34,645 nucleotides of DNA from Lachnospiraceae bacterium (GTDB lineage: Bacteria > Bacillota > Clostridia > Lachnospirales > Lachnospiraceae), in NCBI GenBank assembly GCA_017462755.1, contig JAFTQM010000029.1, positions 1 to 34,645 on the forward strand, read 5' to 3'. The position numbers and the translations under genes are program-made. How positions within the stretch are numbered: the stretch's first letter is position 1; each line of letters opens with the position of its first letter. Under the pieces are notes generated by a model. It did no database searches and was not told where the DNA came from. It was given only the letters and a program-made list of their open reading frames with translations. Shown piece by piece: positions 26,034-33,341 of the stretch.

Positions 26034-26082
26034 TTCTTTTGAAATAGTCAAATTCTACCATATTCTTTTGTCATTCTACGCA

Positions 26083-27678
26083 CTAGTTTCCATTTCCAAA
26101 CAAGCGGATTGTTGTTACGCTCTCTCCCGGAAGCGTCAGCGTATTTGCGGTTCCCAATGCCCCAAGCTCCTGATACAAAGAATATTCTGCATCACTCGTT
26201 TCCGGCAGCACCGACTGCACTGCATAACTATCGACAATCGTGAAATTCTGCGCTGCTATCTGATAATCCAACGGTTCTCCCGTCGAATTAATCAGCACCA
26301 GCACAGCCTCATCTCCGGTCGGATTGATGTATGCCGAGGTACGCACATCCATATTCCCGCTCTGCGCTTTTACCCGGATATAACCCGGTCGGATAAATTC
26401 CGAAAAATGACGCATTGCATAATAATCTCCGGTCAATCGCCAACCGCTTTCGGTCACATAATCGGACTTATTATACTTGCAGCCGAGCAGATAACCAGTT
26501 TCAAATAAATCCGAATTATCCTCCCAGACACCACTCCAATATAAGTAGGTATTGACCTCTTCAAAAATCAAAGCATTGTTTATTAACATTGCCGTCTGCA
26601 ACGGTTGTCCCACATAATACTCGGTCTGCCAGCGGGAATACTCACCAAAATGCTCCTTCAAATCCATAAAGGAATTCATAAAGGAATCCGGATTCGCTGT
26701 ATTCGCGTCATTGTCCGCATCTCCACCCACATACAAATGATGTGCAATACCATAAAGCGTTTCCGGTCTGGTTTCGATGATTTCCCGGATAAACGGCATA
26801 ATGTCTTTATATTTACAGCTCATCGTTTCCGGTCCCAGCATCTTTGGTGCATCCTCTCCAAAACGCTCCTGCAATTCATCATAGACTGCCAGATATGCCT
26901 TAGCAAACGAAGCATACTCCTCGCTTTCCTCCGGTGCAAAGCGGCATCCGTCATAATCTGCTGCATATTCTACTTCGTTCTGGATGCAGATATAGTCAAT
27001 CCGAATATCATAGGACTCATAATACTCTATCGACTCTGCCCACCAATCGGCATATTCCTCGTAACAATAGCTGCCATCCGCATCCTTTCGAAGCGTTGCC
27101 GCTCCGGTAATATTTCCATCCGTCTTTAATGAAGCCGGCGGAGACCAGCAGCACAGCAACGTCTTAATATCCTCACCATATTCTGCAGCACGCTTTTTGG
27201 CGCCTTCAAAATACTGCAGCATTGCAAAGGTATTTGGTGCCATATCCTCTGCCTTATACTCGTATTCATTCTTAAACCGCAGCACCGTCAGCTTTGCATC
27301 CGAAAACAACGCATCCAGCGCCCCCTCCGGATCATTGGTTCGGTACAGCCAGTCCGAATACCAGGTATATGCTGCTCCAAAGCCTTCTACAGTCTGATAC
27401 GTCTCCGTTACATCAAACTGATACTTTGTCCAATCTCCCTCCGGCAACTCCGGTGCTTTGGTTGCCTCCGCCTCCGAGTCTTCTGTTCCAACCGTTCCAT
27501 CCTCTTTGTTTGTCACATCTCCTGTTGTCATTTCATTTGCAGCCGTCTCTGTTCCCGCCTGTCCTTCCACGCTTGGTACAGATTCCATCCCCGCCTCCTG
27601 CTGTGCTTCTGTTCCGCACGCAGTTACGCAGCTGCATATTCCAAGCAATACCGCCATACGTCTCCAACGTTTTCTCAT
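26083..27678 (-). CDS. Surface lipoprotein glycoside hydrolase, GH30-like
   Basis: 531 residues. A basic signal peptide ends in a lipobox (CVTAC, Cys21), so it should be membrane-anchored outside the cell. An acidic Thr/Glu-rich linker (about 22-85) follows. The catalytic barrel starts with QTVEGFGAAYTWYSDW, typical of GH30, and has an IQNE motif with E235 as the likely acid/base (QNEP is usual, here QNEV) and E353 in WQTEYY as the likely nucleophile. A C-terminal beta domain (about 425-531) fits the GH30 side-associated beta sandwich. GH30 enzymes act on beta-linked glycans (glucans, xylans, fucosides or glucosylceramide); the exact substrate cannot be read here. It is near an ABC sugar importer and an XRE regulator. 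Confidence 0.82.
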   Translation of the reverse strand: MRKRWRRMAVLLGICSCVTACGTEAQQEAGMESVPSVEGQAGTETAANEMTTGDVTNKEDGTVGTEDSEAEATKAPELPEGDWTKYQFDVTETYQTVEGFGAAYTWYSDWLYRTNDPEGALDALFSDAKLTVLRFKNEYEYKAEDMAPNTFAMLQYFEGAKKRAAEYGEDIKTLLCCWSPPASLKTDGNITGAATLRKDADGSYCYEEYADWWAESIEYYESYDIRIDYICIQNEVEYAADYDGCRFAPEESEEYASFAKAYLAVYDELQERFGEDAPKMLGPETMSCKYKDIMPFIREIIETRPETLYGIAHHLYVGGDADNDANTANPDSFMNSFMDLKEHFGEYSRWQTEYYVGQPLQTAMLINNALIFEEVNTYLYWSGVWEDNSDLFETGYLLGCKYNKSDYVTESGWRLTGDYYAMRHFSEFIRPGYIRVKAQSGNMDVRTSAYINPTGDEAVLVLINSTGEPLDYQIAAQNFTIVDSYAVQSVLPETSDAEYSLYQELGALGTANTLTLPGESVTTIRLFGNGN

Positions 27679-27718
27679 CCTACCTACCTCATTTCTACAT
27701 TACTTGTATCCGGAACAA

Positions 27719-27753
27719 AGAGTTTGCAAAGCAAACTCTCGCGCTGACGCGCG
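27719..27753 (-). repeat. Tandem hairpins in the GH30 gene leader
   Basis: Two adjacent perfect stems: AGAGTTTGC-AAA-GCAAACTCT (27719-27739) and CGCGC-TGAC-GCGCG (27740-27753). They lie between the GH30 promoter and start codon, so they would be in the transcript 5' leader. On the minus strand the first stem is followed by TTGTT only, so it is a poor terminator. They may be an RNA structure or a copy of an interspersed palindromic repeat. Confidence 0.6.
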
Positions 27754-27780
27754 GTCACATCATTTACATACGCTAATTTA

Positions 27781-27809
27781 ATTATAAGAGTTCTCATCCG
27801 GTCACACAA
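27781..27809 (-). promoter_or_regulatory. Candidate promoter of the GH30 gene
   Basis: Perfect TATAAT (27781-27786) with a weak TTGTGT (27804-27809) at 17 bp on the minus strand. An inverted repeat ACAAT-GACGT-ATTGT (27806-27820) overlaps the -35, a possible operator for the adjacent XRE regulator. The weak -35 with a perfect -10 suggests regulated use. Confidence 0.6.
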
Positions 27810-27826
27810 TGACGTATTGTCAGTAT

Positions 27827-28954
27827 TTATTGATATATTCTTTTAAAACACCGTGCATTCTCCAATAGCTTCTGATAAGTCTTCTCTTCCTTTAGTACTT
27901 CAAATACCGGGTCTTCCAACCCTTTTATCATGCTATCATAAATAATCCGTTTATCCCGCGGAGCTCCTCCGCCTAACGTCAATCTCTCCAGCCATACCCC
28001 AAACTCCGTAAAATAATCATCCGAACGCAGGGCCACAAGCTCTGTTTTTAACATTTCCTGCGTCAGCTGCACAAATGCCTGAAGCTCGCTGATTGCACTT
28101 CCCTTTTTCCCATGCAACAGATACACCATCGCCATCCGATAGTGCAGCAATATTACACTGTTTGCATTGATATCCTCCAGCCGATATGCCTGTACTACCT
28201 GCATAACTCTGCGCATCGTTTCCTCACAGCGCTCAAGTTCTCCGGAATGAATCAAAAGCTCCTGCAAGGCACCACCCATCAAAGCTTGCAAATGAATGTA
28301 GGTACTGATTTGATTAAACTCATCTGCCTTTTTTCTTTCCCCCGACAGCATATAAGCACCAATCAGTGTCGCATCATTTTGCATTCCAAGCCGGCACGGG
28401 TCACTGATTTCCTCTAGCAGCTCAACCACCTCTGCCGCTTCTCCCAGCTGCAACGCCAATGCCGCTTTGAGCGCAATCGCATCGTTACAGATGCGAATTT
28501 CTTTGCAATTCTGCTGCACATGGTCGCATAGCTCCTTCGCTTCTTTCAGCACCGCTCTCCCCTGTGCCTCCCCAGGAAGCATATAATGATTCAGCCACAA
28601 TACCGCAATCTGCAGCAAAAACTCATAGCAGGAATAATACTGCTTTACCAGCATCCGGCTGCGTTCCATAACCGTTTCAAAGTCCTCCTCCGCAAAGGCT
28701 TTGGTTAATTCATAATATTGCTTTTGTATCTGTTCTTTACAAAGCTGCGGTTCATAACCAAGCAGCGCATCTATTGTCACACCAAAGAACGTTGCCAGCT
28801 GCGGCAGCAGCAACACGTCCGGCATACTCTGCTTTGTTTCCCATTTTGATACCGATGCCTTTGTTACACCGATAACCTCTGCCAGCTGCTCCTGCGTAAT
28901 CTTCTTCTCTCTTCTCAGTCGCACAATATTCTCTGCCAAATTCAATGAATTCAT
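27827..28954 (-). CDS. XRE-family regulator with long helical C-terminal domain
   Basis: 375 residues. An N-terminal Cro/CI-type helix-turn-helix (about 5-62: LRREKKITQEQLAEVIGVTK, then SVSKWETKQSMPD and LAQLATFFGVT-like sequence) is followed by about 300 mostly helical residues with Leu/Ala/Glu patterns like TPR repeats. This layout resembles regulators that sense a ligand or peptide through a TPR domain, but I cannot name one. The ATG follows GGAGGGGG at 8 nt. It lies between a lipoprotein gene and a GH30 gene and may control either or itself. Confidence 0.85.
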   Translation of the reverse strand: MNSLNLAENIVRLRREKKITQEQLAEVIGVTKASVSKWETKQSMPDVLLLPQLATFFGVTIDALLGYEPQLCKEQIQKQYYELTKAFAEEDFETVMERSRMLVKQYYSCYEFLLQIAVLWLNHYMLPGEAQGRAVLKEAKELCDHVQQNCKEIRICNDAIALKAALALQLGEAAEVVELLEEISDPCRLGMQNDATLIGAYMLSGERKKADEFNQISTYIHLQALMGGALQELLIHSGELERCEETMRRVMQVVQAYRLEDINANSVILLHYRMAMVYLLHGKKGSAISELQAFVQLTQEMLKTELVALRSDDYFTEFGVWLERLTLGGGAPRDKRIIYDSMIKGLEDPVFEVLKEEKTYQKLLENARCFKRIYQ

Positions 28955-28962
28955 AAAAAAGT

Positions 28963-29002
28963 CCCCCTCCTTCCCGGTTCTATTTTACCGAAAAAGAGGG
29001 GG
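28963..29002 (-). terminator. Terminator-like hairpin that contains the XRE gene ribosome binding site
   Basis: CCCCCTC (28963-28969) pairs with GAGGGGG (28996-29002), and inner CGGT (28975-28978) with ACCG (28987-28990). On the minus strand the 3' arm is followed by ACTTTTTT and then the XRE start codon. It lies 24 nt after the upstream lipoprotein gene. The same 3' arm is the Shine-Dalgarno sequence of the XRE gene. Confidence 0.75.
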
Positions 29003-29010
29003 TACTACAA
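28982..29010 (-). promoter_or_regulatory. Candidate promoter of the XRE regulator gene
   Basis: TTGTAG (29005-29010), 17 bp and TAAAAT (28982-28987) on the minus strand. The start would be near 28975, inside the hairpin, so this transcript would lack the 5' arm and leave the ribosome binding site free. Confidence 0.6.
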
Positions 29011-29026
29011 GAATATTTTATATTTT

Positions 29027-29824
29027 TTACTTTACCGTTACCGATGTGATGTGTGGGTTTGCGCCCTCATACCAGTACAGGAAGCCTTCCATATCCACGG
29101 TATCGCCAACCTTTAAGTTCTTAACTGCCTTATATACATCCGTGTCGCTGCCGCACAGATAGGACTCTACTGTAAAGTTATATACCTGATCATTTACAGA
29201 TACATTGAAATACAGGTCATCGCCCTCCTGACCGGAGCCATCCCACTTGTACAGATATGCTACTTCATTGCCGTCTGCATCCTTGCTTGGAGCTACGGTC
29301 ATGCCCTTGAAGGAAACAAACTCGTTCTGATGCTTAACTAAGTCATCCTTACCAAGTAAATCAGTAACGTCCAATGCCTTTGCTACATAGTTGCCTTCCA
29401 TAATCTCGAAGGTAGCATCCACAATCTCTACCTCGCCGGACCACTCTGCCTTATGACCGGTAACCTTAATCTTCGTTCCTTCGGTTAACTTCTTATAGTC
29501 TGCCTCAGAACATTCCATGTTGTAAAGGAAGTATGCACCGTCCTTGTCCTGTGCATATACAGTAGCCTGCTCCTTTCCACTTGTCGAATCCTTCCACCAG
29601 GACTGCTTTGCCTGTACATATGCCTCGATTACCACTTCGGTATCCACCGCTGCTGCTATGTACTCTGCATGAGTCATAACACCTTCCGACTTTACATCTG
29701 CTGCATTGCTGTCATCACTCTCAGTCTTTACATCTGCTGCATTGTCGTTGTTCTCCTTGCTGCCACAGCCGGTCAGAGCCAATACCATAGCAAAGGATAA
29801 TAATAATGCCTTAAACTTCTTCAT
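29027..29824 (-). CDS. Lipoprotein of unknown function, possible OB-fold repeats
   Basis: 265 residues from ATG at 29824 (MKKFKALLLS), with GGAGAGGAGAAC upstream. A signal peptide ends in LTGC (Cys20), so it is an outside-facing lipoprotein. A short linker contains a 12-residue duplication (NAADVK twice). The rest seems to be two beta-rich modules: the first about residues 47-140 (WKDSTSGKEQATVYAQDKDG, then KLTEGTKIKVTGHKAEWSGE) and the second about 160-265 ending in HITSVTVK. The GTKIKVTGHK and GDTVDMEGFL strands resemble the last strands of OB-like folds. No catalytic motif is visible. It has its own promoter, 67 nt after the solute-binding protein gene. Confidence 0.8.
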   Translation of the reverse strand: MKKFKALLLSFAMVLALTGCGSKENNDNAADVKTESDDSNAADVKSEGVMTHAEYIAAAVDTEVVIEAYVQAKQSWWKDSTSGKEQATVYAQDKDGAYFLYNMECSEADYKKLTEGTKIKVTGHKAEWSGEVEIVDATFEIMEGNYVAKALDVTDLLGKDDLVKHQNEFVSFKGMTVAPSKDADGNEVAYLYKWDGSGQEGDDLYFNVSVNDQVYNFTVESYLCGSDTDVYKAVKNLKVGDTVDMEGFLYWYEGANPHITSVTVK

Positions 29825-29867
29825 AATTGTTCTCCTCTCCAAATTGAGTTTTTTGTAAACACGGTCT

Positions 29868-29895
29868 ATTATACACGGAAAATTCAAAAAATCAA
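29868..29895 (-). promoter_or_regulatory. Candidate promoter of the lipoprotein gene
   Basis: TTGATT (29890-29895), 16 bp and perfect TATAAT (29868-29873) on the minus strand. The start near 29861 gives a leader of about 37 nt. The -35 overlaps the last codons of the solute-binding protein gene and the 3' arm of its hairpin. Confidence 0.6.
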
Positions 29896-29913
29896 TGGTT
29901 AGTTTTTTGATTT
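29889..29913 (-). terminator. Hairpin over the stop codon of the solute-binding protein gene
   Basis: Perfect 7 bp arms AAATCAA (29889-29895) and TTGATTT (29907-29913) with an 11 nt loop; on the minus strand TTTTTT follows into GAATTTT. The stem is A/T-rich and includes the TGA stop, so a translating ribosome would oppose it; probably a leaky terminator. Confidence 0.5.
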
Positions 29914-31517
29914 GCTTTTCTTTTTTTCATCAGGCCATGCAAAAGGTATGCAAGAATCAAAATCCAAACTCCCGCAAGAGAGGCCAACAGCACCACTGCC
30001 GTCTGCGGAAGCTCTCCCAAATCCGCCTTTTCTCCGACCGCTACTCCACCACTCTCTAACTGGTCAAGACGATACAACGAGGTCACGTTGTCAAACAGCT
30101 TCTCCATGTATTCCGCATTGACTTCTTCTTTTCTTCGAACCGACTTTGTTACATTCTCAATCATCTGTCCTGCCGCATCCCGAAGCGAGGCAGAACCGTT
30201 AAACACCGGCGTAACAAAGGTATTTTCCGTATTGTCTAACAGCAGCTGCGCCGCCTTTAGCTTAATATCATAGTACAGCTCATTATCCTCACCTGCCCGC
30301 GCCAGATAATCCTGATACTCCGCAGACTCCTGTGCCTTAATCGTGACCGGCACATAGCCTTCCGTCTGCGAATACGCAATCTGCACTTCATTGGTCAGCA
30401 GATACTGCGCAAACAGCCACGATGCCAGAACCTCCTGCGAATCCGCCTTGTTAAAGATACACACCGAAGGTCCCTGCGATATCATCCGCGGCCGCTCCGG
30501 GTCAAACTGCGGAATCAGACGCACCTCCGTTTCAAATTCTACCAGCTTCTCCTCACTGATATCAATCAACGGCGCATCGCTTCCCATCCAGGTCGCACCT
30601 GCCGTAGAATCGACTGCAAAAATACATTGTCCCGCATTCAGAAAATTCGCCGGATAGCTCGAAATCTTAAAGGTTGAAAAAGCTTTCGTCTTTGCGTGCT
30701 CCGCAATCGTATACAGCAGCTCCTGCGTCGTTTCATTAAAAATTTGGATTTCGCCTGCTTCTGTAGAGTAGCCGGCATTTCTTTGCTTCAACATCTGAAT
30801 CATCATATTATCCGTCGATTTGTAAATAAACGGAATCATAACCTTCTGTCCGTTGACCAGAAAATTATCCTCTGCGTCCTTCGCCATCGCTGCCTCTGAA
30901 ACCTCCCAGACAAAGTCCCAGGTCAGTACCTCCGGCACCGTATAGCCCAAGGCTTCCACATAGGTCTTGTTGATATAACACGCCTCCGTAGAACGCATAA
31001 ACGGAATCGCATAATAATGCCCGTCAAAGGCACACTCCGACAGAAAACTCGGCTGAATCTGCTCCTGTGCCGGTGCATCAAAGCGCAGTTCACTTCCGGC
31101 AAGACCATATTTTTCATCCGCAAACAGCTCATCCAACGGCACCACCGTATTCGTACCGGTCAGATACGTTGCAATATGATCCGGATAGGTAATACAGACA
31201 TTCGGTGTCGTATTGGTCGAAATATTAGTGATAACATCGTTGTAAATTTTTCCGTAATCGGTATACAGGCGCAGATTTACCGTAACATTCGGATACAGGG
31301 CTTCAAAATCCTCAATCGCCTTTTCGTAAATACGGGTCTGCGTCTTGTTCGTATCATTTTTCGCCCAAAAGGTTATCTCATACTCCTTTGTGGTATCAAA
31401 CGCCTCCGGTATCTCAAACGCAGTCATTCCCCGCGAACCGTGACAGCCGGTAAGCAGTGAAGAACCGGCAATCGCAAGCACCAAGAGTCCCGACACTTTT
31501 TTTCGCAATCCTCTCAT
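29892..31517 (-). CDS. ABC transporter sugar-binding lipoprotein with C-terminal membrane helix
   Basis: 541 residues. The ATG overlaps the permease stop by 4 nt (ATGA). The signal peptide has a lipobox (LTGC, Cys25). The mature part is a family 1 type extracellular solute-binding protein: EITFWAKNDTN, a two-lobe periplasmic-binding fold, and FAVDSTAGATW. Unusually, after the binding domain there is a predicted membrane helix (about 506-530) and a basic tail (MKKRKANQKTNH), so both ends would be in or at the membrane. At 541 residues it is longer than the common 400-450. It should feed the two permeases next to it, for a sugar or oligosaccharide. Confidence 0.92.
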   Translation of the reverse strand: MRGLRKKVSGLLVLAIAGSSLLTGCHGSRGMTAFEIPEAFDTTKEYEITFWAKNDTNKTQTRIYEKAIEDFEALYPNVTVNLRLYTDYGKIYNDVITNISTNTTPNVCITYPDHIATYLTGTNTVVPLDELFADEKYGLAGSELRFDAPAQEQIQPSFLSECAFDGHYYAIPFMRSTEACYINKTYVEALGYTVPEVLTWDFVWEVSEAAMAKDAEDNFLVNGQKVMIPFIYKSTDNMMIQMLKQRNAGYSTEAGEIQIFNETTQELLYTIAEHAKTKAFSTFKISSYPANFLNAGQCIFAVDSTAGATWMGSDAPLIDISEEKLVEFETEVRLIPQFDPERPRMISQGPSVCIFNKADSQEVLASWLFAQYLLTNEVQIAYSQTEGYVPVTIKAQESAEYQDYLARAGEDNELYYDIKLKAAQLLLDNTENTFVTPVFNGSASLRDAAGQMIENVTKSVRRKEEVNAEYMEKLFDNVTSLYRLDQLESGGVAVGEKADLGELPQTAVVLLASLAGVWILILAYLLHGLMKKRKANQKTNH

Positions 31518-32377
31518 CCCTTGGTTCCTCCTCTTGACACACCTTCCATGATTTTCTTATGAAAAATCAAAAACAGAACAATCAAAGGCACCGAAATAAC
31601 CACAACCGCAGCCATCATCGCCGGAATATTCTCACGACCAAAACCATTCTCACGAATTTCCTGAATACCGTTCGAAACCAGATAATATGCCTCCTCATCC
31701 GTAATCAAACGCGGCCAGACATAGGAATTCCAGCATTCGATTACCTTCAGAATCGCAATGGTAATCAGGGTCGGCCGACAAATCGGTATCATAACCTTCC
31801 GCAAATAGCGAAAATCCGAGGTTCCGTCCACCTTTGCCGCATAATACAGCTGATCCGGCACCTGCGCAAAGTTCTCCTTCAACAAATAAATATAAAACAC
31901 CGAGGTAACGGACGGTAAAATCAAGCCCGTAAAGGTGTTACGCATATCCAGATTGGTAATGGTCACATAATTCGTGATGACCACCAGTTCATTCGGTATC
32001 ATCATCAATGCCAAAAACAGCGTAAATACGAGATTTTTTCCGCGAAATTCCAAGCGGGCAAAGGCAAACGCCGCCAATGTCGTTACCACCAGCATAATCA
32101 GGGTCGTAACAACCGTAAAAATAAGCGTGTTTATCAAATATTTTGCCAATGGTACCGTCGTAAACGCATCAATATAATTTTGTAAGGTTGGTGACAGCGT
32201 AAAAAACTGCGGAATGTATTCCGAGTTGTACGCACCGTAGCTTTTGACCGAGGTCAGCAGCATCCAGTAAAACGGAAACAGCACCACAATCGCCCAAAGC
32301 GCCAGCAGCACATAAATTATCGTATTTCGAATCGTTTTCCGCTTTTTTGCCGCCCTTTCTATTTTTTCATAATCCAT
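31514..32377 (-). CDS. ABC sugar permease, MalG/LacG type
   Basis: 287 residues from ATG at 32377 (MDYEKIERAAKKRK), with GAGGTG at 8 nt; an in-frame ATG five codons upstream overlaps that site. Six membrane helices and the EAA loop (AAKVDGTSDFRYLRKVMIPICRP, in part: VDGTSDFRYLRKVMIP) that contacts the ATPase. It is of the carbohydrate uptake transporter-1 family and pairs with the permease at 32447. The SBP gene overlaps its end. Confidence 0.94.
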   Translation of the reverse strand: MDYEKIERAAKKRKTIRNTIIYVLLALWAIVVLFPFYWMLLTSVKSYGAYNSEYIPQFFTLSPTLQNYIDAFTTVPLAKYLINTLIFTVVTTLIMLVVTTLAAFAFARLEFRGKNLVFTLFLALMMIPNELVVITNYVTITNLDMRNTFTGLILPSVTSVFYIYLLKENFAQVPDQLYYAAKVDGTSDFRYLRKVMIPICRPTLITIAILKVIECWNSYVWPRLITDEEAYYLVSNGIQEIRENGFGRENIPAMMAAVVVISVPLIVLFLIFHKKIMEGVSRGGTKG

Positions 32378-32396
32378 TTTTAGACACCTCATTTCC

Positions 32397-32414
32397 GCAC
32401 TGTTTTCTCAGTGC
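32397..32414 (-). other. Intergenic hairpin between the two permease genes
   Basis: Perfect GCACTG-TTTTCT-CAGTGC, with no T run on the minus strand. It lies just before the ribosome binding site of the downstream permease gene, in the only large gap (69 nt) of the transporter operon. It may affect mRNA processing or stability. Confidence 0.45.
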
Positions 32415-32446
32415 ATCTAAGCCCGCACACTACTTCTTATGCCCTA

Positions 32447-33340
32447 TCAGCTGTAATGTACATGCTTCTTACTTACCAGCAGATTGATACAGGTTATCGT
32501 CAATACAATCGAGAACAGGATAATTGCCGCAGCCGACGCATAGGACGGATAACCGCCGCTATTGCCGTACAGCATATCATACACATAGCCTACAATCGTA
32601 TTCATCTCTGCCGCATTCAAATCCGTTCCAAACAACGCAACTGCATCGCTGTACGCCTTGAACGCGCCGATAAAGCCGGTAATAATCAGATAAAAAAGCG
32701 TCGGCGAAATCATCGGCAGCGTAATTCTCGCAAATACACGAAGCTTCGGGGTTCCATCCACCTGCGCTGCCTTATAGTAATCCTGATTTACCGATGCCAG
32801 CGCACTGGTCAGTATCAGAATCTTAAAAGGCAATACCACCCAGATGGTATAAAAGCATAATACAAACATTTTCGCCCAGTACGGACCGTCAATAAAGTCA
32901 ATCGTGCTGCCGCCGAACCAATGAATCATCAGATTAATCAAACCATCCGAATATGCCGTCTTTTTAAATAAAATCATGAATACCAAACCAACGGCCAGCG
33001 TATTGGTAACATACGGAAGAAAATACACCGTCTGAAACAAATTCCGGAGCGGTTTGATGGCATTCAGTCCCACCGAAATTAACAATGCAAGTCCGGTCGA
33101 AACCGGTACCGTAATCACTACCAGAATAAAGGTATTCTTTACTGCCTGCAAAAAATACGGATCATGCAGAACATATGAGTAGTTGTACATACCTACTCCG
33201 TGGTATGTCTGGGATGCCGAATTATAGCCCTCCTCGAACGAATAAACAAAAACGTCAATCAGCGGATATACCATAAAAAATCCCAGAAAAAGAATGGCCG
33301 GCAAAAGATACAACCATGCCTTGAAATTTCTTTTTTCCAT
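32447..33340 (-). CDS. ABC sugar permease, MalF/UgpA type
   Basis: 297 residues. Six predicted membrane helices and the EAA loop (AAQVDGTPKLRVFARITLP) near residue 200. It starts 1 nt after the ATPase stop codon, with GGGAGAGG inside the end of that gene as ribosome binding site. Heterodimer partner of the permease at 31514 in a carbohydrate uptake transporter of the CUT1 type; the substrate cannot be read from sequence. Confidence 0.94.
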   Translation of the reverse strand: MEKRNFKAWLYLLPAILFLGFFMVYPLIDVFVYSFEEGYNSASQTYHGVGMYNYSYVLHDPYFLQAVKNTFILVVITVPVSTGLALLISVGLNAIKPLRNLFQTVYFLPYVTNTLAVGLVFMILFKKTAYSDGLINLMIHWFGGSTIDFIDGPYWAKMFVLCFYTIWVVLPFKILILTSALASVNQDYYKAAQVDGTPKLRVFARITLPMISPTLFYLIITGFIGAFKAYSDAVALFGTDLNAAEMNTIVGYVYDMLYGNSGGYPSYASAAAIILFSIVLTITCINLLVSKKHVHYS

Positions 33341-33341
33341 G

